From: Solidesulfovibrio sp.
GTDB taxonomy: Bacteria > Desulfobacterota > Desulfovibrionia > Desulfovibrionales > Desulfovibrionaceae
DNA length: 51,002 nt
Direction: 5' to 3'
Assembly: GCF_029978005.1 (NCBI RefSeq)
Contig: NZ_JARKOZ010000073.1
Coordinates: 1 to 51,002, forward strand
Shown: positions 8,131 through 15,329 of the stretch, piece after piece
Layout of the letters: each line of letters begins with the position of its first letter
How positions within the stretch are numbered: the stretch's first letter is position 1
Made by a program: the position numbers and the translations under genes
Notes under the pieces: model-generated
Told to the model about the DNA's origin: nothing
What the model saw: the letters and a program-made list of their open reading frames with translations, nothing else
The model's database searches: none

Positions 8131-9102
8131 ATGTCCACCATATCCCGTTTCATGGAAACCCATTTCCGCCACTTCAACGCCCGCGAGACCCTCGACGCCG
8201 CCAAGGCCTGGAACGACCTGCTCGGGCGCGGCGGCAAGATGTTCCTCACCATGGCCGGAGCCATGAGCACCTGCGAGCTCGGCATCTCCCTGGCCGAGAT
8301 GATCCGCCAGGACAAGGTCCACGCCATCAGCTGCACCGCCGCCAATCTTGAAGAGGACCTGTTCAACCTCTTCAATCACGACGAATACAAGATGGTACCC
8401 GAGTACCGCGACCTCTCGCCCGAAGCCGAGAAGGAACTCTACGACGCCGGCTTCAACCGCGTCACCGACACATGCATCCCCGAGGGCGTCCTGCGCCAGG
8501 TCCAGCGCCGCATCTCCAAGCTCTGGGCCGCCGCCGCCGAGAACGGCACGCCGAAATTTCCCTACGAGTTCATGTACGAGCTTCTCGACCAGCCCGACAT
8601 CAGCCAGTTCTTCCAGGTGCCCCGCGAGCACTCCTGGGTCCTGGCCGCCAAGGAGAAGGGGCTTCCCATCCTCAGCCCGGGCTTCGAGGACAGCACGCTC
8701 GGCAACATCTTCTGCGCCGAGATCATGATGGGCCACGTCAAGGGCCACGGCGCGGTGCGCCACGGCACCGAGCAGATGGAGCTTCTCGCCAAGTGGTACC
8801 AGGAGCAGGCCAAGGCCAAGACGCCGGTGGGCTTTTTCCAGATCGGCGGCGGCATCGCCGCGGACTTCCCCATCTGCGTCGTGCCCATGCTCATCCAGGA
8901 CCTGGAGATCGAGGACACGCCGTTCTGGGCCTACTTCGCCCAGATCGGCGACTCCACCACCTCCTACGGCTCCTATTCGGGCGCGGTGCCCAACGAGAAG
9001 ATCACCTGGGGCAAGCTCGACGTGGACACGCCCCGGTTCATGATCAACTCCGACGCCTCCATCGTGGCTCCGCTCATCTTCGGCTACGTGCTGGGCTGGT
9101 AG
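8131..9102 (+). CDS. Deoxyhypusine-synthase-family protein
   Basis: The 323-residue product is a full-length member of the deoxyhypusine synthase fold, an NAD-dependent enzyme that moves the aminobutyl group of spermidine. It keeps the FLTMAGAMS segment, the SxTAANLEEDL-like region, and the C-terminal EKITWGKLDVD in which Lys295 matches the catalytic lysine of the eukaryotic enzyme. Bacteria have no eIF5A, so the acceptor is not hypusine precursor protein; homologous bacterial enzymes are thought to make homospermidine-like polyamines. Two ATGs are adjacent (8128, 8131); the second has the better spacing to AAGGAG. Confidence 0.85.
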   Translation: MSTISRFMETHFRHFNARETLDAAKAWNDLLGRGGKMFLTMAGAMSTCELGISLAEMIRQDKVHAISCTAANLEEDLFNLFNHDEYKMVPEYRDLSPEAEKELYDAGFNRVTDTCIPEGVLRQVQRRISKLWAAAAENGTPKFPYEFMYELLDQPDISQFFQVPREHSWVLAAKEKGLPILSPGFEDSTLGNIFCAEIMMGHVKGHGAVRHGTEQMELLAKWYQEQAKAKTPVGFFQIGGGIAADFPICVVPMLIQDLEIEDTPFWAYFAQIGDSTTSYGSYSGAVPNEKITWGKLDVDTPRFMINSDASIVAPLIFGYVLGW

Positions 9103-9238
9103 AAGGAAAATAACGGGGGAAAAGGCTTGGCAGGGGGCGGGGTTGGGCGTAGCGTGAAATTGCGCACAAAGGTTTTCGGCCCGTGTGGGCTGGTTTTCGA
9201 CGAGAGTCGTCCGTGAACCGCCAAATCCGGAGGATGCC

Positions 9239-9481
9239 ATGAGCAACTTCAGCGAAGCCGACCTTCCCGTGTCCATCGACCACGAGGAAATGGTGACCTT
9301 GGGCGACGGAACCACCATCCGTTTCGAGACCAACGCCGAAGCCAAGGACCTCTACGTGGGCGATGCCTTTACCCCCACTACGCAGCTCTTCCCCGGTTGC
9401 GACTTTTTTGTCGACGCCTGCGGCAAGCGCTTCAAGATCGTCTCGGAATTCGAGGATAAGATCACGGTTTCCTTGGAATAG
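9239..9481 (+). CDS. Small conserved-looking protein, unknown
   Basis: The 80-residue acidic product has no motif I recognise. It holds two cysteines (in FPGCDFF and DACGKRF), several beta-strand-like stretches and no signal peptide. The ATG follows GGAGGA by four bases, and a strong terminator lies right after the stop, so the gene forms a proper transcription unit. Coding bias fits the neighbours. Function unknown. Confidence 0.65.
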   Translation: MSNFSEADLPVSIDHEEMVTLGDGTTIRFETNAEAKDLYVGDAFTPTTQLFPGCDFFVDACGKRFKIVSEFEDKITVSLE

Positions 9482-9501
9482 GCCCTACCTGCAAAAATGA
9501 A

Positions 9502-9530
9502 GGCCGCAAGCGTCGCTTGCGGCCTTTTTT
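9502..9530 (+). terminator. Rho-independent terminator
   Basis: A perfect 10-bp stem GGCCGCAAGC/GCTTGCGGCC with a 3-base loop is followed by six T. It ends the small-gene transcript. A T-rich stretch on the other side may also let it end leftward transcripts from the first CULT gene. Confidence 0.92.
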
Positions 9531-9576
9531 GTTTCGAGCCATGGCGCAACCCTCGCGCCCCGGCGCGGGGCCGGTG

Positions 9577-10029
9577 TTAGTTCTGGTCTTCGTCTTCCAC
9601 GTCAGCCAGGCGCAGATGGTCCAGGATCAGGCCGTAAAATCCAATGCCGTCGGCGGTTTCATGATGCCAGCCCAGGTGGTTGCCGCAGGTCGTGCACATG
9701 CCCATGCGCCACTCGCCGTCGCTGCCGCCGGAGAAATCCAGGGCGAAATGCCCGAGCGGCTGGCAGCCCGGGGCCAGGGAGAACATGCCGATTTCCTGGT
9801 CCAGGCCGTGGGGACCGGGCATGCGGTGGCGGTGGGAGCCGGCCACGGCGATGCGCTGGCTGGCCCGGGTGACGTCCGCGCCGCACTGGGCGCAGACGAA
9901 CCGGTCGCCGTGGGCCAGCTCCGTATTGGTCAACACGGGTTTTTCCCGCAATGTCAGGGCGTTTTCGGCATTGTCCCAAGCCAGGGCGATGGGTGGATTG
10001 GTCGTGATGAGCGTCAGATGTCTGTCCAT
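9577..10029 (-). CDS. CULT-domain (cereblon-like) protein 1
   Basis: The 150-residue product is a stand-alone CULT domain, the ligand-binding domain of cereblon. Zinc ligands are Cys46/Cys49 and Cys112/Cys115; the HRHRMPGPHG, FSLAPGC and GNHLGW segments and the GFYGLILDHL end are all recognisable. Of the three cage tryptophans known in cereblon, Trp107 and Trp121 are kept. The first is replaced by Phe99 within the longer LDFSGGSDGEW loop, and the aromatic after GW is His123. A GGGGAGG ribosome site precedes the ATG. It is the leftmost of three paralogues, likely with its own sigma-54-like promoter. Ligand unknown. Confidence 0.85.
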   Translation of the reverse strand: MDRHLTLITTNPPIALAWDNAENALTLREKPVLTNTELAHGDRFVCAQCGADVTRASQRIAVAGSHRHRMPGPHGLDQEIGMFSLAPGCQPLGHFALDFSGGSDGEWRMGMCTTCGNHLGWHHETADGIGFYGLILDHLRLADVEDEDQN

Positions 10030-10365
10030 GGGGTCCTCCCCGGCCGCTTTTTCCCGCGCCGCCGTCGTTGCGGCGGGACCGGCGGCGTGGCTGCGGCAGA
10101 ATTTCCTACTTTTTTTGTCTTGTTTCAGGTAGCCATGATCCCGCCATTGACAATGGTGAAAGCAAAATTAATGCCAAATAAAGCGCCCCGCCGGAGGCAG
10201 GGGCAGGGAAGAAGGATCGCGTTGTCGCTGTTGAATGGGCCTTGGCGGCGGCGCCATGGGGCGTCAAGGCCGTCGCTGGCGCGACGCCGCGGCGCGGGGA
10301 GAGCGCAACGGCACGCGTCGCGCGGCCATGACGTCGCCGCGCGGCGCGGGAAAGCCGGGGGAAGG
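10030..10365. other. Intergenic region between CULT genes 1 and 2
   Basis: This 336-base stretch contains an AT-rich core (about 10100-10185), unusual in this genome, that carries the sigma-54-like site described separately. The rest (10190-10365) is GC-rich with runs of CGCG. I see no convincing gene; short open frames there lack any support. Confidence 0.6.
10162..10176 (-). promoter_or_regulatory. Sigma-54-type promoter for CULT gene 1
   Basis: Read on the minus strand the site is TGGCAT-TAATT-TTGC, matching the sigma-54 consensus TGGCAC-N5-TTGC with exact GG-to-GC spacing and one change. It sits about 130 bases upstream of the CULT 1 start in an AT-rich island. Sigma-54 promoters need an enhancer-binding activator; no such gene is in the window. 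Confidence 0.5.
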
Positions 10366-10857
10366 CTAGCGGGGGTCGCCCGAGGCGTCTTCCGGCAAGG
10401 CCTTGAGGCGATCGAGGACCAGTCCGTAAAAACCCAGTCCCTGAGACGACAGGTAGTACCAGCCGAGGTGCGCGCCGCAGGTGGCGCAAAAGGCCGTCTG
10501 CCACAGACCGTCGTCTTCGCCGGAGAAGTCGAGTTTGAAATGGCCGACGACCATGCAGCCCGGAGCGAGGGAGAAGCAGCCGATCTCCTGCTCCACGCCG
10601 TTGCCGGCTGGGAAGTAGTGGCGGTGGCGGCCGTCCACGGCGATGCGCAGCACGGCCTGGGTCACTTCGGTGTCGCAGGCGGCGCAGGCGATGCGGTCCG
10701 CGCCGGCCAGCTCGGGATTGTCGAACACCGGGGTCGGTTTGTGTTCAAGGATCAGGTCATCTGCCGAATTTCCAGACAAAAGCGCGGTCAAGGCGTACAC
10801 GGGAAGCTCCTTGGACCGGATGGTAAGGCTCCCGGTCCATTTTCCGTTTGCATTCAT
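10366..10857 (-). CDS. CULT-domain (cereblon-like) protein 2
   Basis: The product (163 residues from the chosen ATG) is a second CULT protein. Zinc cysteines are 58/61 and 124/127, with RHRHYFPAGNG, FSLAPGC and GAHLGWYY segments and a GFYGLVLDRL end. The cage has Trp119, Trp133 and Tyr135, while the first tryptophan is replaced by Phe111 in LDFSGEDDGLW. It is most similar to paralogue 1, including an N-terminal beta-rich extension of about 50 residues. The ATG at 10857 lacks a good ribosome site; the frame also opens at a TTG (10890), but the ATG aligns better with paralogue 1. Confidence 0.83.
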   Translation of the reverse strand: MNANGKWTGSLTIRSKELPVYALTALLSGNSADDLILEHKPTPVFDNPELAGADRIACAACDTEVTQAVLRIAVDGRHRHYFPAGNGVEQEIGCFSLAPGCMVVGHFKLDFSGEDDGLWQTAFCATCGAHLGWYYLSSQGLGFYGLVLDRLKALPEDASGDPR

Positions 10858-10893
10858 GTCAAAAGATGCTATGATGGATAGTTTCGTCAAGTT

Positions 10894-10936
10894 AAAAAAA
10901 GCGCAATCTCCCGCCCGAAGTGGCCGGCGGGGGATT
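10894..10936 (-). terminator. Terminator of CULT gene 3
   Basis: On the minus strand an 11-bp stem (AATCCCCCGCC with GGCGGGAGATT, one G-U pair) is followed after GCGC by seven T. It lies just after the stop of CULT gene 3 and upstream of CULT gene 2, so the paralogues are separate transcription units. Confidence 0.85.
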
Positions 10937-10972
10937 TACGCCTTCGCACGGTGGCTAAGCTGGCCGGAATCG

Positions 10973-11509
10973 TTACTGATCCGAGCCGACGGGCGGAAGC
11001 GGACTAAAAAACAGACGGTCGAAGATCAGCCCGTGAAACGTCCCGCCCTCGGCCCGGGCGTAGCTCCAGCCCAGGTGCCGGCCGCAGGCGGCGCAAAGGG
11101 CCACCTGCCAGGTCGTGCCCGCAAACCAAGTGAATTCGCCGCTGGGGAGCCCCGAGGCCAGGCAGCCCGGCGCGGCCGAGAAGCAGCCGATCTCGAACAC
11201 CGCGCCGTAGGGATTGGCGAAGACGTGGACATGGCTTCCGTCTACCGTGATGCGCCGGGTGGCGTCGGTGACGGCGTGCAGGCAGGCGGCGCAACGGATG
11301 GGGGAGGGCGCTTCGCCCGCCCGCGCCCGGACCCGCGGCTGTGGCGCGTCGTGGGGTCCGTTCGGACCCGGCGGCCCGCCCGCCGGCTTGCGGGCCAGGC
11401 GTCCCGCGGCAAAGGGGAAGGGCCCGCCGTGATTTACATTCCCCGCCGGGTGGTTATAGATTGCCTCACGGGCCGGCAGCCGGCCGCGGCAGGCCGCCGC
11501 GAGACGCAT
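10973..11509 (-). CDS. CULT-domain (cereblon-like) protein 3
   Basis: The product is the most canonical CULT protein of the three. Zinc cysteines are 73/76 and 139/142, the FANPYGAVFEIGCFSAAPGC stretch is typical, and the cage residues Trp128, Trp134, Trp148 and Tyr150 (TWFAGTTW, GWSY) match cereblon and the studied bacterial single-domain homologue from Magnetospirillum. Residues 1-70 are low-complexity and Pro/Gly/Ala-rich, so the true start may be further in. The ATG at 11509 was chosen because an earlier one at 11548 overlaps the start of the divergent gene. It ends at a strong terminator. Confidence 0.82.
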   Translation of the reverse strand: MRLAAACRGRLPAREAIYNHPAGNVNHGGPFPFAAGRLARKPAGGPPGPNGPHDAPQPRVRARAGEAPSPIRCAACLHAVTDATRRITVDGSHVHVFANPYGAVFEIGCFSAAPGCLASGLPSGEFTWFAGTTWQVALCAACGRHLGWSYARAEGGTFHGLIFDRLFFSPLPPVGSDQ

Positions 11510-11534
11510 CCCCCGGCCCGGCAAGTCTTCTCCC

Positions 11535-12548
11535 ATGCGACAATACATCGGACACCTCGCTCCAACCGATCCTTTGCAAGCCTATCTGCGCGACGCCGTC
11601 CTGCCCCAGCTGGCAGACGTCGTCCGGGAACCGCGCTTTCGCGTCTTCCGCGTCTCCGCCGTCAGCGACGTCTACCTCTACGAGGACAAATGGACCGGCT
11701 GCCGGGTGGTCGGCAAGTTCTACGCCCGGGCCAGGGGCCTCAACGGCAGCAACGCCCCCCAGTCGGCCCGGAGCGAATACGACGGCCTGGCCTACCTGCG
11801 CGGCCTCGGCTTCGACTCCCCGCCCGACTACGTCGCCCGGCCCCTGGGCGTCAATGCGGGCCTGGGCGACCTGCTCGTCACCGAACTGGTGGAAGGCGAG
11901 CAGCTCGACGCGGTCATCGAGGCGGGGCTTCGCGACGGGCGCTTCGAGCGCCTCTACCGCAAGCTCGGCGGCCTGGCCCGGTTCCTGGCCAGGCTGCACA
12001 ACCGCGCCGCCGGCCCGGAGCGCGTGGATTTCGCCCCGACCCAGGGCTATTTCGACCGCGTCGTGCACCACCTGGAGCAGCACTGCGGCCTCGGGGCAAA
12101 GCGCGCCGCCCGCCTGCTGGCCTTGGGCCACGCCTACGCCTCGGAGGCGGCCTATTGGCAGGACCTGCGCGTGCTGGTCCACGGCGACGCCACGCCCTCG
12201 AACTTTCTCTTCGGCCGGGGCCAGGACGTCTTCGCCATCGACCTCGAACGCATGCATCGCGACGACCGCGTCTACGATGTCGGCCGCCTGTGCGGGGAAC
12301 TCAAGCACTGCTTCCTGCGGGCGACAGGCGACCCGGCCCGGGCCGAGCCCTTCATCGGCCATTTTCTGTGGGAATACGCCGGCCATTTCCCCGACCGGGA
12401 GCCGACCTTCGCCGCCGTCACCGGGCGGCTGCCGTTCTACCTGGGCCTGACGCTCCTGCGCATCGCCCGAAACGTCTGGCTCGACGACGCCTACTGCCGC
12501 AGCCTCGTCCATGAGGCCAGAGTCGTCCTTTCCGGAGGCCTGTCATGA
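11535..12548 (+). CDS. APH-fold phosphotransferase family protein
   Basis: The 337-residue product has the aminoglycoside-phosphotransferase/choline-kinase fold. The catalytic loop VHGDATPSNFLF lies near residue 215 and the metal site FAIDLERMHRDDRVYDVGR near 232. An N-lobe VVGKFY segment supplies the ATP-binding lysine. It is divergent from the third CULT gene by only a few bases and overlaps the following HAD gene by four bases, so kinase and HAD protein are probably a functional pair. Substrate unknown; a sugar or amino-alcohol is typical of the fold. Confidence 0.8.
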   Translation: MRQYIGHLAPTDPLQAYLRDAVLPQLADVVREPRFRVFRVSAVSDVYLYEDKWTGCRVVGKFYARARGLNGSNAPQSARSEYDGLAYLRGLGFDSPPDYVARPLGVNAGLGDLLVTELVEGEQLDAVIEAGLRDGRFERLYRKLGGLARFLARLHNRAAGPERVDFAPTQGYFDRVVHHLEQHCGLGAKRAARLLALGHAYASEAAYWQDLRVLVHGDATPSNFLFGRGQDVFAIDLERMHRDDRVYDVGRLCGELKHCFLRATGDPARAEPFIGHFLWEYAGHFPDREPTFAAVTGRLPFYLGLTLLRIARNVWLDDAYCRSLVHEARVVLSGGLS

Positions 12549-13288
12549 AGGTGCGCGGCATCGTCTTCGATCTCAACGGCACCCTGATCGACATCAACAC
12601 CGACGAGGCCAACGAGCAGATCTACCGCTCCATCAGCCACCTGCTCAAATACTATGGCATACGCACCAGCCGGGGCGACGTGCGCGAGGGCTACTACCAG
12701 ACCCTCAAGGAGCAGCGTCGCCGGGGCGGGGAGGAGTTTCCGGAGTTCGACGCCGTGGCCGTGTGGCGCGAGTTCGTCGTGGGCCGGGCCGCCCGCAGCG
12801 GCGTGACCATCCCCAAGAACAAGCTGGCCGTGCTGCCCCATTTCCTGGCCGAGCTCTACCGGGGCATTTCGCTCAACCGCCTGGAACTCTACCCCGACGT
12901 GCGCGAGGTCCTCGACGAACTGCGGCCGCGCTATCGCCTGGCCGCCCTCACCGACGCCCAGTCCGCCTGGGCCGTGCCGGAAATGCGCCTGGCCGGCCTG
13001 GAGAACTATTTCTATCCCGTGGTCGTCTCCGGCGACTTCGGCTATCGCAAGCCCGACCAGCGTCTTTTCGTCACGACGCTTAAGCGCATGCACCTGCCGG
13101 CCGAGGAGGTGGTCTTCGTCGGCAACGACATGTACCGCGACATCTTCGGCGCGCGCCAGGCCGGCCTGCGCACGATCTTTTTCGCCACCGGCCAGGGCCA
13201 GCAGTCCATGGACGGCGTCGAGGCCCACTACAATATCTACCGCTTCGCCGAACTGCGAAACGCCATCCGGTTTTTCGAGGACGAGTAG
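12545..13288 (+). CDS. HAD-superfamily protein with altered motif I
   Basis: The 247-residue product is a HAD hydrolase with a helical cap at residues 20-95. Motif I is FDLNGT: the nucleophile Asp9 is present but the usual second Asp, the general acid/base, is Asn11. Motif II (ALTDAQS), motif III lysine (YRKPDQ, near residue 168) and motif IV (VGNDMYRDIFGA) are intact. Loss of the second Asp usually slows or alters phosphatase turnover, so activity or chemistry may differ. It overlaps the APH-fold gene by four bases. Confidence 0.85.
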   Translation: MKVRGIVFDLNGTLIDINTDEANEQIYRSISHLLKYYGIRTSRGDVREGYYQTLKEQRRRGGEEFPEFDAVAVWREFVVGRAARSGVTIPKNKLAVLPHFLAELYRGISLNRLELYPDVREVLDELRPRYRLAALTDAQSAWAVPEMRLAGLENYFYPVVVSGDFGYRKPDQRLFVTTLKRMHLPAEEVVFVGNDMYRDIFGARQAGLRTIFFATGQGQQSMDGVEAHYNIYRFAELRNAIRFFEDE

Positions 13289-13300
13289 GGGAGGGGAGTG

Positions 13301-13370
13301 CGGGGGAGAACGCCTCCGGCGGCCAGGAGGGGCCGGGGGCCCCTCCTGGACCACCCCATAGGGGGGAGAG
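13301..13370. repeat. Dispersed palindromic repeat, copy A
   Basis: Arms 13323-13334 and 13338-13349 form a perfect 12-bp stem with a GGG loop. The flanks GCCTCCGGCGG on one side and ACCACCCCATAGGGG on the other match copy B at 44471-44531 in inverse orientation. The right end, GGGGGGAGAG, lies directly before the methyltransferase ATG and appears to serve as its ribosome-binding site. Confidence 0.85.
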
Positions 13371-13994
13371 ATGTACTGGGATCAAAGTTCGAGCGTTCCT
13401 TCAACTTTGCGGCTGGACGCCAGGGTCGCCGCGCACTTGCGACACAAAGACCGGGTGCTCGACCTGGGCTGCGGCGCGGGGGGCCTGCTGGCGGAACTGG
13501 CCGGGCAGGGGAGGCGGGTTTGGGGCGTGGACCGCAACCCGCCGAGCTTGATCCGGGCCCGGGAAAAGGGCTTGGCCGTGGCCCGGGCCGACCTGGCCGC
13601 GCTGCCTTTCGCCGACGACGCCTTCGACGCCGGCGTGCTGCACGCCGTGCTGACCACCCTCGACGCCCCGGAACTGCGCCGCCAGGTCCTTTGCGAAGCC
13701 AGGCGCGTGGGCTGCCGCGTCCTTTGCATCGCCGACTTCCTGCAGAACTGGGACCAGCTCTACTACAAGGCCCGCTACGAGGCCGGGTTCGACGAGACCG
13801 GGGAGCTCGGCAGCTTCGTCGTGCGCGAGGGGGACCAAGTGCTCTACACGGCCCACCATTTCACCCTGGACGAGTTGACCGGGCTCCTGGCCGACTCGGG
13901 GTACGCCGTGGCCTTCGCCGACACCCCGACGGTCGTCACCCGGTCCGGCAAGCGCGTGACCGGCGTGATCCTGGCCGCCGTGACCGCGCATTGA
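13371..13994 (+). CDS. Class I SAM-dependent methyltransferase
   Basis: The 207-residue product has the Rossmann methyltransferase core: motif I VLDLGCGAGGLLAEL at residues 29-43, an acidic VWGVDRN ribose-binding strand, and the post-I DLAALPFADDAFDAGVLHAVL segment. The C-terminal third is variable and should select the substrate; nothing there identifies it. The ATG follows the GGGGGGAGAG end of a dispersed repeat. It is downstream of the APH/HAD pair on the same strand and could share its transcript if the repeat hairpin does not stop it. Confidence 0.85.
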   Translation: MYWDQSSSVPSTLRLDARVAAHLRHKDRVLDLGCGAGGLLAELAGQGRRVWGVDRNPPSLIRAREKGLAVARADLAALPFADDAFDAGVLHAVLTTLDAPELRRQVLCEARRVGCRVLCIADFLQNWDQLYYKARYEAGFDETGELGSFVVREGDQVLYTAHHFTLDELTGLLADSGYAVAFADTPTVVTRSGKRVTGVILAAVTAH

Positions 13995-14054
13995 CTTTAG
14001 CCGGGTCGGCCGGCTAGGTAGTCGCTTTTCGCCGCAGCCAAAAGGAGCCTTCCC

Positions 14055-15314
14055 ATGAGCGTGGCCGCCGACATGGAACAGATGGCCGCCCGGGCCAAGG
14101 AAGCCTCGCGGGCGCTCGCCGCCGCCCCGGGCGCGGCCAAGGACGCCTTTCTCGCCGCCCTGGCCGATTTGCTCGCCTCGCGCCGCCAGGACGTGCTCGC
14201 CGCCAACGCCAAGGACATCGAGGCCGCCCGCGCCGCCGGCATGGACGCCCCGCGCCTGGACCGCCTGACGCTCACCCCGGCCGTCATGGACGCCATGGCC
14301 GACGCCTGCCGCCAGATCATCGCCCTGCCCGACCCGGTGGGGGCCATCGAAGCGGCGAGGCCCAGGCCCAACGGCCTTCTCGTCGGCCGCATGCGCGTGC
14401 CCTTGGGCGTTATCTGCATGATCTACGAGTCGCGCCCCAACGTCACCATCGACGCCGCCATCCTGTGCCTCAAGGCCGGCAACGCCGTGATCCTCAAGGG
14501 CGGCTCCGAGGCGCTCGCCTCCAACATGGCCCTGGCCGGGCTCCTGCGTCAGGCCCTGGCCGCCGCCGGCCTGCCCCAGGACGCCGCCCAGCTCGTGCCC
14601 ACCGCGGACCGGGCCGCCGTGGCCGCCTTGTGCAAGCTCGACCAGTACATCGACGTCATCATCCCGCGTGGCGGGGAAGGGCTCATCCGGGCCGTGGTCT
14701 CCCAGGCCACCATGCCCGTGCTCAAGCATTTCAAGGGCGTGTGCCACGCCTACGTGGACGAGGGCGCAAACGAGGACCGGGCCGTCACGGTGGTGGTCAA
14801 CGCCAAGGCCCAGCGCCCCGGGGTGTGCAACGCCCTGGAGTGCCTGCTGGTGCACGTGCGCGCCGCGCCGGGCTGCCTGCCCCGTCTGGGCGCGGCCCTT
14901 CGCCAGGCCGGGGTGGAGCTTCGCGCCTGTCCCCGGGCGCTGACCCTGCTCGGTTCCCTGGCCCGGCCCGCCGCACCCGAGGATTTCGGCCGGGAGTTCC
15001 ACGACCTGATCCTGGCGGTCAAGATCGTGGACTCCATGGACGACGCCCTGGATCACATCCACCGCTACGGCTCCAACCACACCGAGGTCATTCTCACGGA
15101 GAACCACGACCGGGCCATGGAGTTCCTGCGCCGGGCCGACGCCTCCATGGTCGGAGTCAACTGTTCCACGCGCTTCAACGACGGCGGCGAGCTCGGGCTC
15201 GGGGCCGAGATCGGCATCTCCACCTCCAAGCTCCATTCCTACGGCCCCATGGGGCTCACGGAACTGACCAGCGCCAAGTTCGTGGTCCTGGGCCAGGGGC
15301 AGGTACGGGGCTAG
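14055..15314 (+). CDS. proA: Gamma-glutamyl phosphate reductase
   Basis: The 419-residue product is ProA, which reduces gamma-glutamyl phosphate with NADPH in proline synthesis. It belongs to the aldehyde dehydrogenase fold. The catalytic cysteine is in FKGVCHAYVDEGA (Cys230). The PLGVICMIYESRPNVTIDAA and HSYGPMGLTELTS segments are diagnostic. It has an AAAGGAG ribosome site. proB is not in the window. It is followed 15 bases later by nadD, an arrangement often seen for proA-nadD. Confidence 0.96.
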   Translation: MSVAADMEQMAARAKEASRALAAAPGAAKDAFLAALADLLASRRQDVLAANAKDIEAARAAGMDAPRLDRLTLTPAVMDAMADACRQIIALPDPVGAIEAARPRPNGLLVGRMRVPLGVICMIYESRPNVTIDAAILCLKAGNAVILKGGSEALASNMALAGLLRQALAAAGLPQDAAQLVPTADRAAVAALCKLDQYIDVIIPRGGEGLIRAVVSQATMPVLKHFKGVCHAYVDEGANEDRAVTVVVNAKAQRPGVCNALECLLVHVRAAPGCLPRLGAALRQAGVELRACPRALTLLGSLARPAAPEDFGREFHDLILAVKIVDSMDDALDHIHRYGSNHTEVILTENHDRAMEFLRRADASMVGVNCSTRFNDGGELGLGAEIGISTSKLHSYGPMGLTELTSAKFVVLGQGQVRG

Positions 15315-15329
15315 GACCGGTTCGATCCC

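Noticed and set aside
10858-10890. TTG start for CULT gene 2
   Set aside because: The TTG adds 11 residues without a ribosome site; the ATG at 10857 aligns with paralogue 1.
11510-11548. Earlier ATG for CULT gene 3
   Set aside because: It overlaps the start of the divergent APH-fold gene and adds nothing recognisable.
9517-12514. Long rightward open frames through the CULT region
   Set aside because: They lie on the strand opposite the CULT genes or in another phase of the APH gene, are Arg/Pro/Ala-rich and match no family; high GC keeps shadow frames open.
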